DNA of 64,000 nt from Straminergon stramineum. Lineage: Eukaryota > Streptophyta > Bryopsida > Hypnales > Calliergonaceae. The translations under genes were made by a program, and so were the position numbers. Position 1 is the stretch's first letter, and every line of letters begins with the position of its first letter. Of the stretch, positions 21,452 through 33,775 are shown piece after piece. The DNA lies in assembly GCA_963920665.1 (NCBI GenBank), contig OY987265.1, positions 26,603,001-26,667,000 on the forward strand. Direction: 5' to 3'. The notes under the pieces are model-generated. The model had not been told where the DNA came from. It saw nothing but the letters and a program-made list of their open reading frames with translations, and searched no databases.

Positions 21452-23011
21452 ATGACGAAGAAGAAAGGAGATCGCCATAGCAGGCAACGATATGCCCTTC
21501 TTGACCTAGCGGCTAAGGCATATCGGGGATGGCATCATGTAAATTCTGATTGGACCTTGCCGACTTGCAAGTTATTTGTGGATTGGTGCCATATCGACAA
21601 GCTCTTCCCTTACCATCGACACATTCACCATGTGAAGCAAAACCAAGCAAATCTTCATTACTGCAAGGATGATGCATTTGTCCAGAGATGTATTGAAGTG
21701 TACCGAGCATTGTACGGAAAGCGAAAAATTCCACGGAGCGAAGTCTCAATGGGCATATGCCAAATGGTATATGCAGAGTTACAATTGGGGAAAACGGTAG
21801 ATTGGATGACCTTCAAGACATCCAAGAATGTCACGCTTCCAGATACAAAAGACATTCCCAGAGCGGGTCCTTCAAATAATCCTCGGGATGGGCTAGGGCC
21901 CAAAAAGAACATTATAGAAGGAGTGGCAGATGAGGATTATGTTTGGTCAACGTCAACTGTAGAATCGGACTCCGATGAAGAGCCATTGCCTGAACCTAGG
22001 GACAGGATGGAAGATACATCAATGGAAGAAAACCTAGCATTGGTGGTATCAGAAGAAGGCAACATGCAACGGACCACACCAACGGATGGAGAACCTTTTA
22101 TGTCTGTGGAACCGATAGGGGTCTTTCTTCCCGAAGATGACGAAGTGTTCCATTACGTGCAAGCTCGCTTGCAAGAAATTAATGAAGATAGGTTGGATGG
22201 GGAGAGTGAAGCCGAAGAAGAGATTCCTTTGACCTTGATGAATTTGCCTTCCATGGAAGGATTGCGTGAAATGGAACAAGAACATCAAGGTGTACTTGGA
22301 GAAGACAATAAACGGCGGACGAAAGAATCCTATAAAGTGGAGTTGGAGATGCTTTTAAAGGATCTTGAAGAAAAAGAAAGGGAGTGTGAGATCATTGAGA
22401 AGCGATGCGCACAAGAGATTCAGGTTGAGGATGTGGGCACCCTCAAAGAACTAATTCAAGCTGGACAAACTCGTTTGGCAGCCCAACAAAGAGAAATGGA
22501 ACAACTGGAACAATTTTACCTCAAGTTCAATAAGGGAGAAGATGGAGGTTCGAGTTCAAATGTCAATCCTGTTATGGATGAACGACTTCAAACAATAATG
22601 GGAAAATGTAGGATGGAAGAAAACAACCTTGCCATTGAAAAAGGAGGTGTGGAAAAGGCAAGATCGACATTGAACCGCTTAAAGGAGATGAAGGATGCAG
22701 ATCCTATTGACCGGTCGTTGCAATCGGATTCATTGTCTGTGGATGTTGAAGATTCATCATCCACTACGGAAATAGAGAAGTTGAAGATGAAGTTAGCGTC
22801 TGTGAAAAGATTGGAACAGAAGTTGGAGGAAAAGATGTCGTGGCCGAAGGCACACATCAGGTTCATGTCATTATTCAAGAAGTGGTGGATCTAAAATAAG
22901 ATGTGGAACCATGACCTGACTCTTTTGAAGAGGGAAGAGAGAGTGGCAAGAGCCCAAATAGAATTGGAAAAGAAGAAAAGGGAAGAACAAGGGGAAATGG
23001 ATGGAGTATAA
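21452..23011 (+). pseudogene. Unknown Cys/His-domain protein with coiled coil, one in-frame stop
   Basis: The frame opens at ATG 21452, meets TAA at 22892-22894, then continues without gap in the same register as Glu/Lys/Arg-rich coiled coil to TAA 23009-23011 (520 codons). A CAA-to-TAA change would explain the internal stop. Residues about 20-135 form the domain shared with 8955-11447 and 12701-14164 (C-H-I-x-K-x-F-P-x2-R-H; N-L-x-Y; F-x2-R-C; V-D-W-x-T-F-K). An acidic middle and long coiled coils follow; there is no RING finger. If translated only to 22894 it would still give 480 aa, so it may be functional in truncated form. Function unknown. Confidence 0.6.
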
Positions 23012-23884
23012 ATTAGGTGGCTCTTGTTTCTTTTATGACTATGTACTTCTTCCAAGATATATGAAGAAAAAGGCTTTGTCCTTATTTTTGCTGAAATACA
23101 AGAATGTTTATTTTTATTTTTTGTGTATGAAAATGTGATTGCATTTGGATCCAAACATTTGAATTTTTGACAAATTTTGATGATTTGAAGTTATGTGAAT
23201 GTTAATTTCTTGTTAAATTTGTGTAGTGTTTTAAAAAAGAAAAGAATTCTAGTAACTTTGAGTCTACACAAAGAACCCTCAATAAATTTAAGCTGCATCA
23301 TCCATGAGAGTTTCAATATAAGTTTATATGGTTGCATTTTTCAGTATTTTAACATATGGTTTGAACATATTGTAAATGACAACATTCCCATGCCCTTCAC
23401 CTCGTGAATGTATGGATTCTTCTTGAGATTTATAATTTGGGAAAAAACATCCTAAAAAGGTACTCAAAAGAATACTTTTGGAATTGATAGAGAAATGGAA
23501 GTTATACATTTTGAGTTGTGGATTCCATGTATATAGTTTGATCAACCAATGTTGTCCCCCATTTTTCTTTTTAATTTGAAAGAGAAAGCTCTTAATTTTT
23601 TCCACATTTGAGTACAAGCTAATTCTATTTATTTTTTATTAAGTTTGTTGGAATGGATTTGAAATGAGTTTCCCTTCATGCGGTTGTTTAAAAAAAAAAT
23701 TGCATTCTTTAAGTCTATGACCATACTCCCGAAAATCTTTTTTTGAAGTATCTATAAATACCACGTGAAACCCTTGGATAGTGTTTAGGGTTTAATAAAA
23801 TCTCTATCTAAACTAGGATGACTTTCATCTAGAAACTCAGCGATGGAACGCTAACAGGATAACAAAAATGGCCTTGGGTCCTAA
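23012..23884. other. AT-rich intergenic DNA
   Basis: Contains the likely 3' untranslated region of the preceding gene. A TATA-like TCTATAAATACC is at about 23749. No convincing gene. Confidence 0.5.
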
Positions 23885-24190
23885 AGCGTAAGCGCGGTCG
23901 CCCTTCAAGTACCCGAAGTCGCCTCTTGAGACCCACAGTCGCCCCCTTCTACCCGCAGTCGCCCCCCCTGGACCCGCAGTCGCACCTCCTGGACCCGCAG
24001 TCGCCCCCCCTAGACCCGCAGTCGCCCCCCCCCTGGACCCATAGTCACCTCCCCCCGACCCGCGGTCGCCTCTTTCTACCCATAGTCGCCCCCCCTTCCA
24101 CCCGCACTCGCCCCCCTTACCCGCAATCGCCTCTTTTTCGACCCGCAGTCGCCCCCCTTGGACCCGCAGTCGCCCTTTGATCTGCATGCG
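23885..24190 (+). promoter_or_regulatory. GC-rich minisatellite upstream of the hAT transposase gene
   Basis: About a dozen units of the type GACCCGCAGTCGCCCCCC with a period near 18-20 bases, all reading toward the plus-strand gene. The first unit-pair (TACCCGAAGTCGCC, 23910-23923) resembles the proximal unit of the other promoters. A further GGCGACTTGCGG (about 24287-24298) is followed by TATAAAG near 24316. Confidence 0.7.
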
Positions 24191-24546
24191 CGCTCCTAGT
24201 GCAAACCGTCGACCTACAGTCACCCACGGGGCGAGTGCGCCTGTTACGATGTCGCTCGTTTCCTGCACCCATTCTGGCTCTCAGGGGGCGACTTGCGGTG
24301 CTAGCAAGATGGCAGTATAAAGCTGAAGGCCCGGACTGTGGTTTTCACCTTACTTCAGGGATGAACTCTTGCCTTGAATCTTCGAAAGAGGCTTCTTGCG
24401 GATGTTTGGTTCTTTGGAGGGCAACAACTTGGTTTGTGTGGTTTAAAAGATCGTTCAAAGCAAGTGGCTTTGCCATTCTTTTTTCTAAATCAAGGCTTTG
24501 ATTCATATGATAATATTGTTTGAAGAACTCATAGGTGAGGAACAAT

Positions 24547-27500
24547 ATGGCTAGTCGGGGTGAGGGGAGGAGGACTACCATTAACGATACAAGGAGAGCC
24601 ACGAAGGAGTGGGACCCTTGGTTGGTTGTAGACATTGATCGTCAATTTGCGGGAAACACACGAACATGTGTTTTCTGTGGGTGGACCTCCGTATTTGTAC
24701 GAAAGCGGGCATTTTGTCACTTTGGATTTGGCCGCAAGATTGCATCGGAGCGATGTAAGAAAATCCCATGGGCAGTATTGCAAAAGTTTAGGACTTGTGG
24801 TGGGGTTGTTCCAAAGGAAATGAGCTTTGAACAAATGCATGAGGAGGTTCCAGAATTTGATGTTGTAGACGAGACTGTGGTTGAGCCTATGTTGGAGGGG
24901 GATAGGGAGAGGTCAGAGGAGCCTAGTGCTACGAATGAACCAATGCTCCCTATTACAGATTTAGGAGATTCCACTCCTCAAACAATTTTGAGAAGGAGGA
25001 ATAACCCTTCCAATTCTAGGCAAACTAGCATGGATGAGGCATTACAAAGTAGCACGAGAGCAAAGTTAGATACCATGTGGGCTTCCTTTTTTTATGAGGC
25101 TAGCATCGCGTTCAATGTTGCGCGCCATCCTACCTTTGTGAAAGCAGTGAAAGAGACAACAGAATCAGGACTACGATACCAACCGCCCTCATACAATGCT
25201 TTGCGTACAAGAATGATAGAGCCAAAGAAAGAAAGTGTTTCTAAAATGGTGACTGAGCGGACAAAGCACTCTATCGAAGTTTATGGAGCGACTATTTGTT
25301 CGGATGGTTGGTCTGATACTAATAGCTGTCCATTACTAAATTTAATGCTCGTGTGTCCTGCGGGGGATGTGTTTCTTGGATCGGTGGACACCACGGGGGA
25401 GAAGAAGAACATTGCATACACAACCAATATGATGGCGCAATACATAGAAGAGGTTGGCCCCCAAAACATTGTCCAACTATGTACGGACAATGCCGCTGTC
25501 ATGACCGGGACTTTGAAGGCGTTACAAGAGAAATATCCTTACATGTATACCCAAGGATGCGCAGCACACATTTTGGACTTGCTTTTGGAAGACTGGGCAA
25601 AGGATGTCAAGGTGACGAGAATAGTACGACGTTGTATGCAGATAGTAAAGTACATCAAGAGGTACCATTCCACATTGGCTCTCTTCCGAAAGTACTCCCC
25701 GGACAAGGCATTGCGAATGCCTTCTAAAACACACTTTGCAGTGAACTTCCTCATGATATCACGTGTGGTGGAGTGCAAGTCAGCATTGATGGGAGTGATA
25801 ATGGATGAGACATATGTGCAATTTGAGGCTAGTTTGGAACGTCGCCAAAATGGAGATGTATTGAGTGTGCGAGCCCGTATAGCGCGGAATGACATTCATG
25901 CGGAATCTTTTTGGGTGGAGTGTGAGAATTTTTTGCACATGGTGGAGCCCGTCATTATTGCTCTCCGAGTGTTTGATGGGAAAGCCCTGGTAATGCCTAA
26001 GGCTTGGTTGGTTATGAAGACTCTTCAAGAGCACGTGTGGAGCTTGAGAAACGAACCTTTTTTTCTGAATGATGAAACTGCAACGAAGTTTGAGACGCAA
26101 TTCGAGGCTCGTTGGAAATTGATGCTCACAGACCTACACTATGCAGGGGCACTCTTAAATCCTTTCTTGATTGAAGTAGGAACCCTTCGTAACGACGGTG
26201 TGGCCAAAAGAGCCTTAAATCGGGTGCTTCGAAAAATGAGCGAGTCATTGGGATTATCATACATGGAGGCATTGCAGGAGCTCACGCAGTTCGAAGAGAA
26301 GACAGGTCCTTTTGACCCCTTAGAAGAGGCTCCTGATATTACACAATGTAAACTAATGCCTCATCAATGGTGGAATCTTGTGGGTGCTAATGTTCTCCCA
26401 AAAATTGCAATGAGAGTTCTATCTTTGACGTGCTCAGCATCATCATGTGAAAGGAATTGGAGCATGTATTCGTTTGTGCACAATAAAGTGCGAAATCGCC
26501 TAACCACATCCAAGGCGGAAGCATTGGTGTATATCTACACCAACAGTAAACTTCAACGTGAGAAATGTGGACGCAATTCTACAATGTTCTACGAAAAGTA
26601 CCTTATGGATGGAAATACCTCAGAAGAGAATGAGGAGCCATTAGGTATAGGATCATCAGGGGATGGCGACCCAGTTAGAAGGGCTTGAGCTAATGAGAAC
26701 ATTAGGTTGGTAGAAGAGCGTCTACGTGGAAATATTTGGACAGGACTGATTCGTAGTGAAAAGAGTCCTCCACGGAGACACAACTATGGAAATACATTTA
26801 CAGCTGAGAATAATACATACTACTCTCAGGAGGAGGAGATTCAACGTGCACCGCGAAGGCCCCCGCAACCCTACGTCTCTGCTAGGGATAGGAATGTACC
26901 TCCTCCAATAAATTCATCACCAACTCGGGCAAGTAGTCCCGACAACCCCAATGAAGGCATACATAGTCCAATGCCCATAAGAGCTGAGGAAGCAAGATCT
27001 CCAAATGTCGTAGATCAAGGTTCTACAAGGGTAATGAACCTACGAAGTGCCGCTCGAGTTGCTGAGGTAAATGAAAGGCAAGAGGAGGCAACACCGCCAA
27101 CAGATGTCGAAGATGTTGTGCATACAAGCGTTCCACTTTCTCCATTACGGAGCCCCTTAAGAACAAAAAATGTGGAATATGATTTAGACTTGCCCTTGCA
27201 AGCTGTTATGAACCGGAATCGTACGGTGCCCTTAAGTGGAGGAGGAAACGCAAACAATGCTAGGGCGACTAGGTCTATACCAACCCGTGCGACTAGGCCG
27301 CCCTTGCATAATAGTCCTCTTAGGATAGTTGATAATGAAGGCCATGCTTCAGCTCCGCAACCCACTCAACCCTCCTCTATTTCTGGCCCTGGAGAATCAT
27401 CCTTGCTCATGCGTGAAGGCACAAGAGGACAGAAAAAGCGATTGAGGAAGACGCAAGAGAGGCTACAAAGAAATCCCAAACGACAGAACCATGTTGTCCA

Positions 27501-27825
27501 AAGATTCATCATGGGTGAAGCCATTTCGAATCGAAACATCGGGCAATCCAGTAGAGGCGGACGACATCTTGCATCCAACCTTGATGGAACAAGAGATGCA
27601 TTGAGGTTGACTAAACGATTGGTGCAAACTAGTGGCGATGGCGTCGTGGATACTGAAGTGCGGAACGTGAACTGAGAGGTAGAACATGAAGTGCAAAATG
27701 AACGAGTACGAAGGGAGGACGACGAGAATGATAATCGTGATGATAATGATAGGGTGGAGGAGTCGGATGATGATTCTGACCTTGACGCTGATAAGGTGCC
27801 TAGTGATTACACATTTTCACCGTAA
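24547..27825 (+). pseudogene. hAT-superfamily transposase with acidic tail, two in-frame stops
   Basis: From ATG 24547 (an upstream GTG at 24535 is less likely) the frame reads 713 aa to TGA 26686-26688, resumes in register to TGA 27673-27675, and ends at TAA 27823-27825. Domains: BED-like zinc finger (CVFCGW...CHFGF, residues about 37-60); DUF659/hAT catalytic region with CSDGWSD (D253) and CTDNAAVM (D314); conserved CERNWS (E635) in the C-terminal dimerisation region ending NKVRNRL. The segment up to the first stop is a complete hAT transposase core, so the product could still be active; the remainder is a Pro/Arg/Ser-rich and finally acidic tail. Both TGA codons can derive from CGA. No terminal inverted repeats were identified. 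It would act in the nucleus on element ends. Confidence 0.75.
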
Positions 27826-28734
27826 CTTTACAAATATAGATTTAGAGGTAGTGAAGTGGTAATGTAATGCTTTTGCATAATTTTGGTGTGTTGAAGTTTT
27901 CTAGCTTAAGTTCATAGGCAAATAGCCTATAGATGAGTTTTGTGTAGTATCTACTTTAGTATGAAAGCATGATAGTGTTAGAATGACAAAGTTTTGTTCA
28001 ATGTCTTTAGTGTGGACTTCTACAAGTATAGACGTGGAGATCTTAACAAAGTTCATGGAAGTACAATTGAAGTAGAAGTTCATTTATAAGATTGGGTCAC
28101 TACTCTATTAGTGTGTACAACTTATAAATACAGTAATACTAATTATCCTTACTTTTTTCTTGTTTTTGTATCTATTTTTGGTGTAATTATTATATCCAAT
28201 TGCGATATTGGCTTCTACACTTCAATAGGAGTAGAAAATTTGAATTAGAAATTCCCAACCATATGTAATAAAAACATGTAGAACTCGGAGGCTCTTATGA
28301 ATGAGTGAATGACCACAGAATGTGAAATACTTAATTTAAGGCTTAGGAGAATGCAATGGCACATGGAAACTAAAGGATCCTAAATCGTGAGCAAGATTGA
28401 AATGGTTGTTATATCCATGTTTGCAATTGCAACGGCACACGAGGTTGCTCTTAACCTTTAACAGATGGACTAGTGAGTATGAAAATCATCTCCAATGGAA
28501 CTCTGTGATGTGATGTACTTGCCTTTCCCCTCACAAAAATACTCATTTCCGGTATAAGGACTCAATAAGATCTCTCTTTTGGGAATTGGGACCCAATTTT
28601 CAAAGATGGACAATTGCATTTATGTCGTATATTAGAAGTTCTTATCATCCATGGAACAAAAGAAATTCCTTGCGTATGGGATAAAGCCAAGATCGCCCTT
28701 TTCCTTACACTTGCGGTGGCCTTTACACCCTTAG
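27826..28734. other. AT-rich intergenic DNA
   Basis: Follows the transposase reading frame and probably includes its 3' untranslated region. No gene or repeat was recognised. Confidence 0.5.
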
Positions 28735-28918
28735 TCACCCTGAGTTGGACCCGCAGTCGCCCTGAGTTGGACCCGCAGTCGCCCTGGATTTTGGACCCGC
28801 AGTCGCCCTCATTTTGGGACCCGCGGTCGCCCTGGATTTAGGACCCGTAGTTGCCCTCATTCTGGTACCCGCAGTCGCCCCACCTTACCCGCACACGCCC
28901 CACCCGCAGTCGCCTATG
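28735..28918 (+). repeat. GC-rich minisatellite of the same family, no matching gene
   Basis: Six to eight units GACCCGCAGTCGCCCTGAGTTG and similar, period about 20-25 bases, reading plus. The region downstream holds the 3' end of a minus-strand gene, so this array does not fit the array-to-gene rule of the others. Confidence 0.7.
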
Positions 28919-29272
28919 GTGACGTGGTCAAAGCTTTCCACATCACTGTTGACAACCCGCCACGTAAGATAAAATTTTGGCTGCCCTGCCCAAAAATCCT
29001 AAACCCTAATTTCGCGCTCGTCAAATTTGTCTCGTATATGGGACACTCGTCTTATACGACATGCGACATCAGACGAACAACTCGACACCCAAACCCGAAA
29101 ACACGTTCGACAGAACAACCCTGTCCGTGGCGGTGAGAAGGACTTGAAAACGGGCCTCTTTTTTTCGGTCATTGGCTTTCCTCCTCGCAATGGCCTTCCT
29201 CTTTTGCCTGTCTGTCATTCCTGCGAACTCGTCCACATTCAAGTCTATGGCCCCTTTGCCATCCAACGATGC
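28919..29272. other. Short GC-moderate interval downstream of the minus-strand gene
   Basis: A minus-strand frame at 29069-29266 is Lys/Arg-rich but has no recognisable motif. It may be an alternative 3' exon of the neighbouring gene. Confidence 0.3.
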
Positions 29273-30414
29273 TCACAGTTGCACCTCGGATGGATGAATG
29301 AATGCCAGTGCACAATCGAAGTACCATGCTCCTCCACTGAGGTGAGCCGTGGTAAACGTGCGTAGTTTATTTGTTGAGAACATGTAGTCCCTTGAGCTCC
29401 GGTCCAACCATGATGCGAGGAAGGGAGGCAAGTCTTTCTTTTTGATGGCACCCTTCGCTTCGAGGTCATACTTGAAATAGCTGTGGAAAGAAGAATCAAT
29501 CATTCTAGGCAATTAGAGACATGACTACAATAATGTCTACGAGCTTAGCACATGTTTGAGTTTCACAACCATCCACATTCCATCACATTCAATGTGACAG
29601 AAGTAGATGTTTTGAAGGTTTTTATCATGTACACATTAGAATTTGAAGAAATGAGTGGTTGCTAAACCGATTCCAATTTGATAGGTCTAGAAACATACCG
29701 ATAGAGAACCCTCCTAAACACCAAGTTGGACCCCTTAGAATTCATAAAGGAATCCCCCTTCTTGAAAGAATTTCCTCCTTTCAGGTAAGGATGGAATCCT
29801 TGGTCCCAGATCTTCCTCCTCCATCCCTCGATGTACTCTTGCAAGGTTTTCGGTTGGAGCAGGACCTTCATGTCGATCTTGATGTTGTCTTCTTTGATGA
29901 TTGCCTTGAAGTACTCCACTATGGCATCTTCAAGCTGCACGAATTGATGATCCCAATAAATAGTTTCAGTCCATCATGAAGAATAAAGAGACATTACAAA
30001 TTGACACATGTTATAATCGATTGTCATAACAAAACCGTGGAAATGAACAAATGAGGTTAGCTAAGGCACTTACCCAAATAAACCAAACACACTTGTTCAA
30101 TAAAGGGCCAAGGTGTGTTTTAGAGACGGGCTTGGCTGGAAACTTCCTCGCATCACGAGATGGGATGGAGGAGTTCCACCACTGCAAGAACTTCACCTTG
30201 TGCTCTGCCGTGGTGTTGCACGTGGCCACCATTTGCAATTTTTCTAGTGTCATCTCTGGCACCTCATTGGAGCTCCAATGCCTCTCCACCTACATTACCA
30301 CGAATGAATTGAATCATGTTTATATAGGCAGATTCGAACCTAGATACTTTATTGGCATGATTTCATGAACATGAGGACTCACCTCTTCAAGGAAGCCCGC
30401 CCCATGAGCGGGAT
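29273..30414 (-). pseudogene. Unassigned spliced gene, 3' part (separated from its 5' part by a 3.35 kb insertion)
   Basis: Minus-strand segments have splice-like ends: a piece up to 30382 ending GAGTGAGT-like, a second near 30295-30075 (ending FIW then GTAAGTG), a third near 29937-29700 (after TGCAG, before GTATGT) and a last near 29480-29273 ending in TGA. Peptides include LEDAIVEYFKAI, LQEYIEGWRRKIW and DLPPFLASWLDR. I do not recognise the family. The upstream coding DNA appears to resume at 33776 after a repeat insertion. Confidence 0.45.
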
Positions 30415-33400
30415 CGTGGCCGCATGAAATTTTAATTTTTTTGGTTTTATTTAGGAATACCAACCGGATAGCTAGATAGGGGTATCCAGATTTGGTTAAG
30501 AAACCATAAGGAGCGGAAATAGAAGTGGAAAATAAGATAGTGGGAAGATCTACTCAATCTAGTTTCTAGAGAGTGAACGGATAGGAGCGGATGTTTGACC
30601 GGATAGATGACAGACCGGATACCATACAGGAACTGGATCCGGATTAGGTCATAATGAGGTGGCACAGGGGTCCAACCAGTATATAAGGGCTGGCTTGGCT
30701 AGTCGCATCTCTTTTTCACTTTTCCATTTTCTAGCGCTCTCAAGCTCCTCGTGTCTGTCAGTTTTTGCTTTCCATGTCAATTACTGTTTCAAGTGTTTTT
30801 CGTGAGAGTTATAGTGTCTGTTATAGTATAAGTTTGGTTTTCGGTTGAGATCGGAGAGTGAAGGAAAGGAACGGGACGTGCGGCTAGGAGAGCGACAGTA
30901 AGGTAGAATCGGAAAAGGTTCCGAGTAGCTCATCCATGACCATGCCATAGCTCAAGAGAACTAGAGGTCATGCTAGTTTGTTGTCAGCAGTAGATGTCAA
31001 ACTCCGGAAAGTAGTTCTGGTCATCCCTCTGTTAGAGAATACCCGAGCAGAACTCATGGACGACTTGAACTCCATGGATTGTATAGGGTTTGCAACCAAG
31101 CCCTGGGGTTTCAAGGAGGAAGTTTTCGTGCGGGAACTCCTGGGCAAAGTGTCCAATGAGTGGGATAATATGCTGAGAGTGGTTCCGCCCCTTTGGACGG
31201 AAGAGGTCTGGAGGATAGTTTACAGCTTCCGGTCGGGAGGATTTGGGATGGCTAGCCGAAAGGACAACTTCGTCCAAGGCAAGTTTGAGGGTGCAGTAAA
31301 CCCGAAGGACGGATACGCCATAGAGGACTGTAAGGGTGAGTGGAACCGCCGACTCTTATAGTTCCTCGTTCCGATCCTCCATCCGGAAAAGCCAACAAGG
31401 GTAACCATTACCCTTGCGAACACCATTTTTGGGGCTCTGAGAGGGGACCGGAAAGTCGACTGGGCCCGGATCATTTCCGATCTGGTGCTCCTGTTAGTTA
31501 ATAGAATTGGAAAGAGTAGGGCAACTCCAGTGAGCCCCTACTTAATGCACCTCTATCAGTCTCATCAACTCCTGAATGACAGAGAAGACGAGGTGTGGAA
31601 GAATCTGTAAGTAGTGTTGAGATATGGAGAATCAAGATCGGATCGGGAGAGCGAATCCAGTTCTGAACCAAGAGAGGATTCAGAGTCGGAAGACGAGGAG
31701 GCGCTAGTATCGCCAGTCAAGCGTCATAAGACTACCTCCCCCAACAAACGTGGGACGCCACTTGGTCACAACACTCCAGCTCCGGAAGGGAAACCGGAAG
31801 AGGAGAAGCCAGTATCGGAGAAAGTTGATCCCGAGGACCCATTCCAACCCTTGGTGAAGGTCCTCTGTGACATCCGGATGGATTGGGAACGGAAGAGAAG
31901 GATAGTTGTAACCATCGGGCAGTTGGTGGGATCAGCACTCGACCGAGAGCTACCGGAAAAGGTGTCAAGTTGAATCTCTGATCCGGTCGAGGCCCGAAAG
32001 TAGGAAGCAGAGATCCGCCGGTTACAAGAGGAGGTGGATTGGATGAAGGCGGAGATCCTGGTGCACAAGGAAAACTTCATAGCCACCAAATCTATTGTAG
32101 AGGATGCTCAACAGATGATGGAGCAAGTGAAGGCCACGTTCGGGGAGACCGGAACGGTCCTCACCAAAGCAAAGTAGTTTGACGAGTAGGTGCACGAGGA
32201 GAAGAAGCTATCCGGTTCCCGGATGGTGAGGATTCTCAACGACTTCACCGAGCAGGTAGAAGCGACAATGAAGGAGGCACGGAAGGCAACGGATCGGATG
32301 GAGGAGAGTACCCGGATACTGTTGGGAGCAACTTGCTCTCACGGTATTCGACTCTCGGATATCTCTCTCCTGGATTCGTTCCCAGATGTGACAACAGGAG
32401 AGGGGAAGGATGCGACCTCCAAGTCCAAGAGAACGACCCAGGCCGGCACGCCTGGAACCGCCATCGACTTGGACTCACCACTCGCGTCCACAGAAGGCAA
32501 TCTGGTTCCTTGACCTCGGGAGGTAGAGAAGAGTCGGAACCTAAACGAGGTTTTTGAGTAGATGGACTCGGGAGCGGACAGTGCGACCATCGGATCGCGG
32601 ATAGGGACTTAGGATGTATAGAGTAGGTAGAGTAGGAACGGATACGGAAACTGTTCCGGTCTAGTTGGGAGTAGGTAGGACCGGAAAGTCCGACCGAGAT
32701 GGCGGCGGAACTTTCGTGGGTTTCCCCGCCCATTTGTAACTTTTTGAAGTGTATATAGTTAGCGCTCGTGAGGGACGTTGGGAGTCTTCTTTTTGCAATT
32801 TCTGTTGTACCTTTGTATGCGCTCTGTTGTTGTGTGTGTCTCCCAAGCTTGGTAGGTTTGCATGATGTGGAGTTAGAAAGGTGTAAGGCAGATTTGTGAT
32901 TAGATTTCTCCCCTTAGTGCGATAGTTTCTAATCCTTAGTGTGTATGCAGGTTGTGTAAGTGTTGGGAGTGTATTTCAGTGCCTCAACAAGATCTAGGGT
33001 TTTGAAGTTCCGGGTGAGATAGCCGCTGTTAGGCTAGGCGGATAGGGAGGGTATCCTTAGTTGCGCTAGAACTCCTGGACGGGTAGTCCGGTTGAGTGTC
33101 CGACCTTCTAAGAGGTCTCACCACCTTAGTCGGTGAATGGAATGATCCTAGTTACTGTTGGAACGGACGGGTACCCTTGTAACCACCTAGCTTCGCACGG
33201 GTAGGAGCTAGCATTAAGGTCGTTGTAGTAAGAACGGATCGTATGGGGGATCTCTAGGTGACTTGCATTCTGGATTGCTGTGAGGGATTAAACCGGATTC
33301 GAGTTAGTTAGGAAAGGAGGGGAGAAAACAGTGGGTCTTCAACCACTATAATCCACAGAAGGAGTGGTGGGCCTACCACTCAAAAACCTAAGCGGCGAAC

Positions 33401-33775
33401 CCTCTAATGGTCCAACAGAGGCAAAACTAAATCGGACGAGAGTTGAGGAGATATAGGGACCAGCTGGAGCGGATTGGTTCAGAGTAGTACTAGGACCGGA
33501 ATTGTTTAGGTCTTGGAGATTGGGAGAATTGGGTTAACTAGAGGATTAAAAAAATCGGATGGGAAGTAATCTGGTCCTAACCCTCTTGGTGGTTGGTTGT
33601 TTCTAGTTTTAGATCTAGAATCGGAAAGGAAGTTTTAGAGGGTGAGAGTGTTTACTCGCCCAAATCAAGTAAAAACTTCACAGAATCTCATGGGTTCGAT
33701 CTATAGAGTCACTTCGTTATGCTCTAGAGTGATTTTTGTGAGCATAATAGGGAATTTACTTATCCTATGCTGCGA
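30415..33775 (+). mobile_element. 3.35 kb gag-like repeat, copy 1
   Basis: Nearly co-linear with 38799-42159, with high identity strongest in the 3' third. The ends are imperfect inverted repeats (left YGTGGCMGCATGAAAT; right end reads TGTCGCAGCATAGGAT on the minus strand), also TG...CA-like. A TATA-like TATATAAG is at 30680-30687, followed by the gag-like frame. No terminal direct repeat and no clear target duplication were found. It interrupts a minus-strand gene. Class uncertain: non-autonomous TIR element, or a very long solo LTR carrying a frame. Confidence 0.6.
30942..32610 (+). pseudogene. Decayed gag-like frame in repeat copy 1
   Basis: Homologous to 39324-40982. Several in-frame stops occur, including TAG 31359-31361 and TAG 32001-32003, where copy 2 has CAG in both places. 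The protein has an N-terminal globular part (peptides ALRGDRKVDWARIISDLV, SPYLMHLYQSHQLL), an acidic Ser/Glu/Asp stretch, and a C-terminal coiled coil. It resembles gag-type or plant mobile-domain proteins in style, but I cannot assign it to a named family. Confidence 0.5.

Noticed and set aside
24535..24546. Start of the hAT frame at 24535
   Set aside because: That codon is GTG; the first ATG is at 24547 and leaves the zinc-finger region intact.
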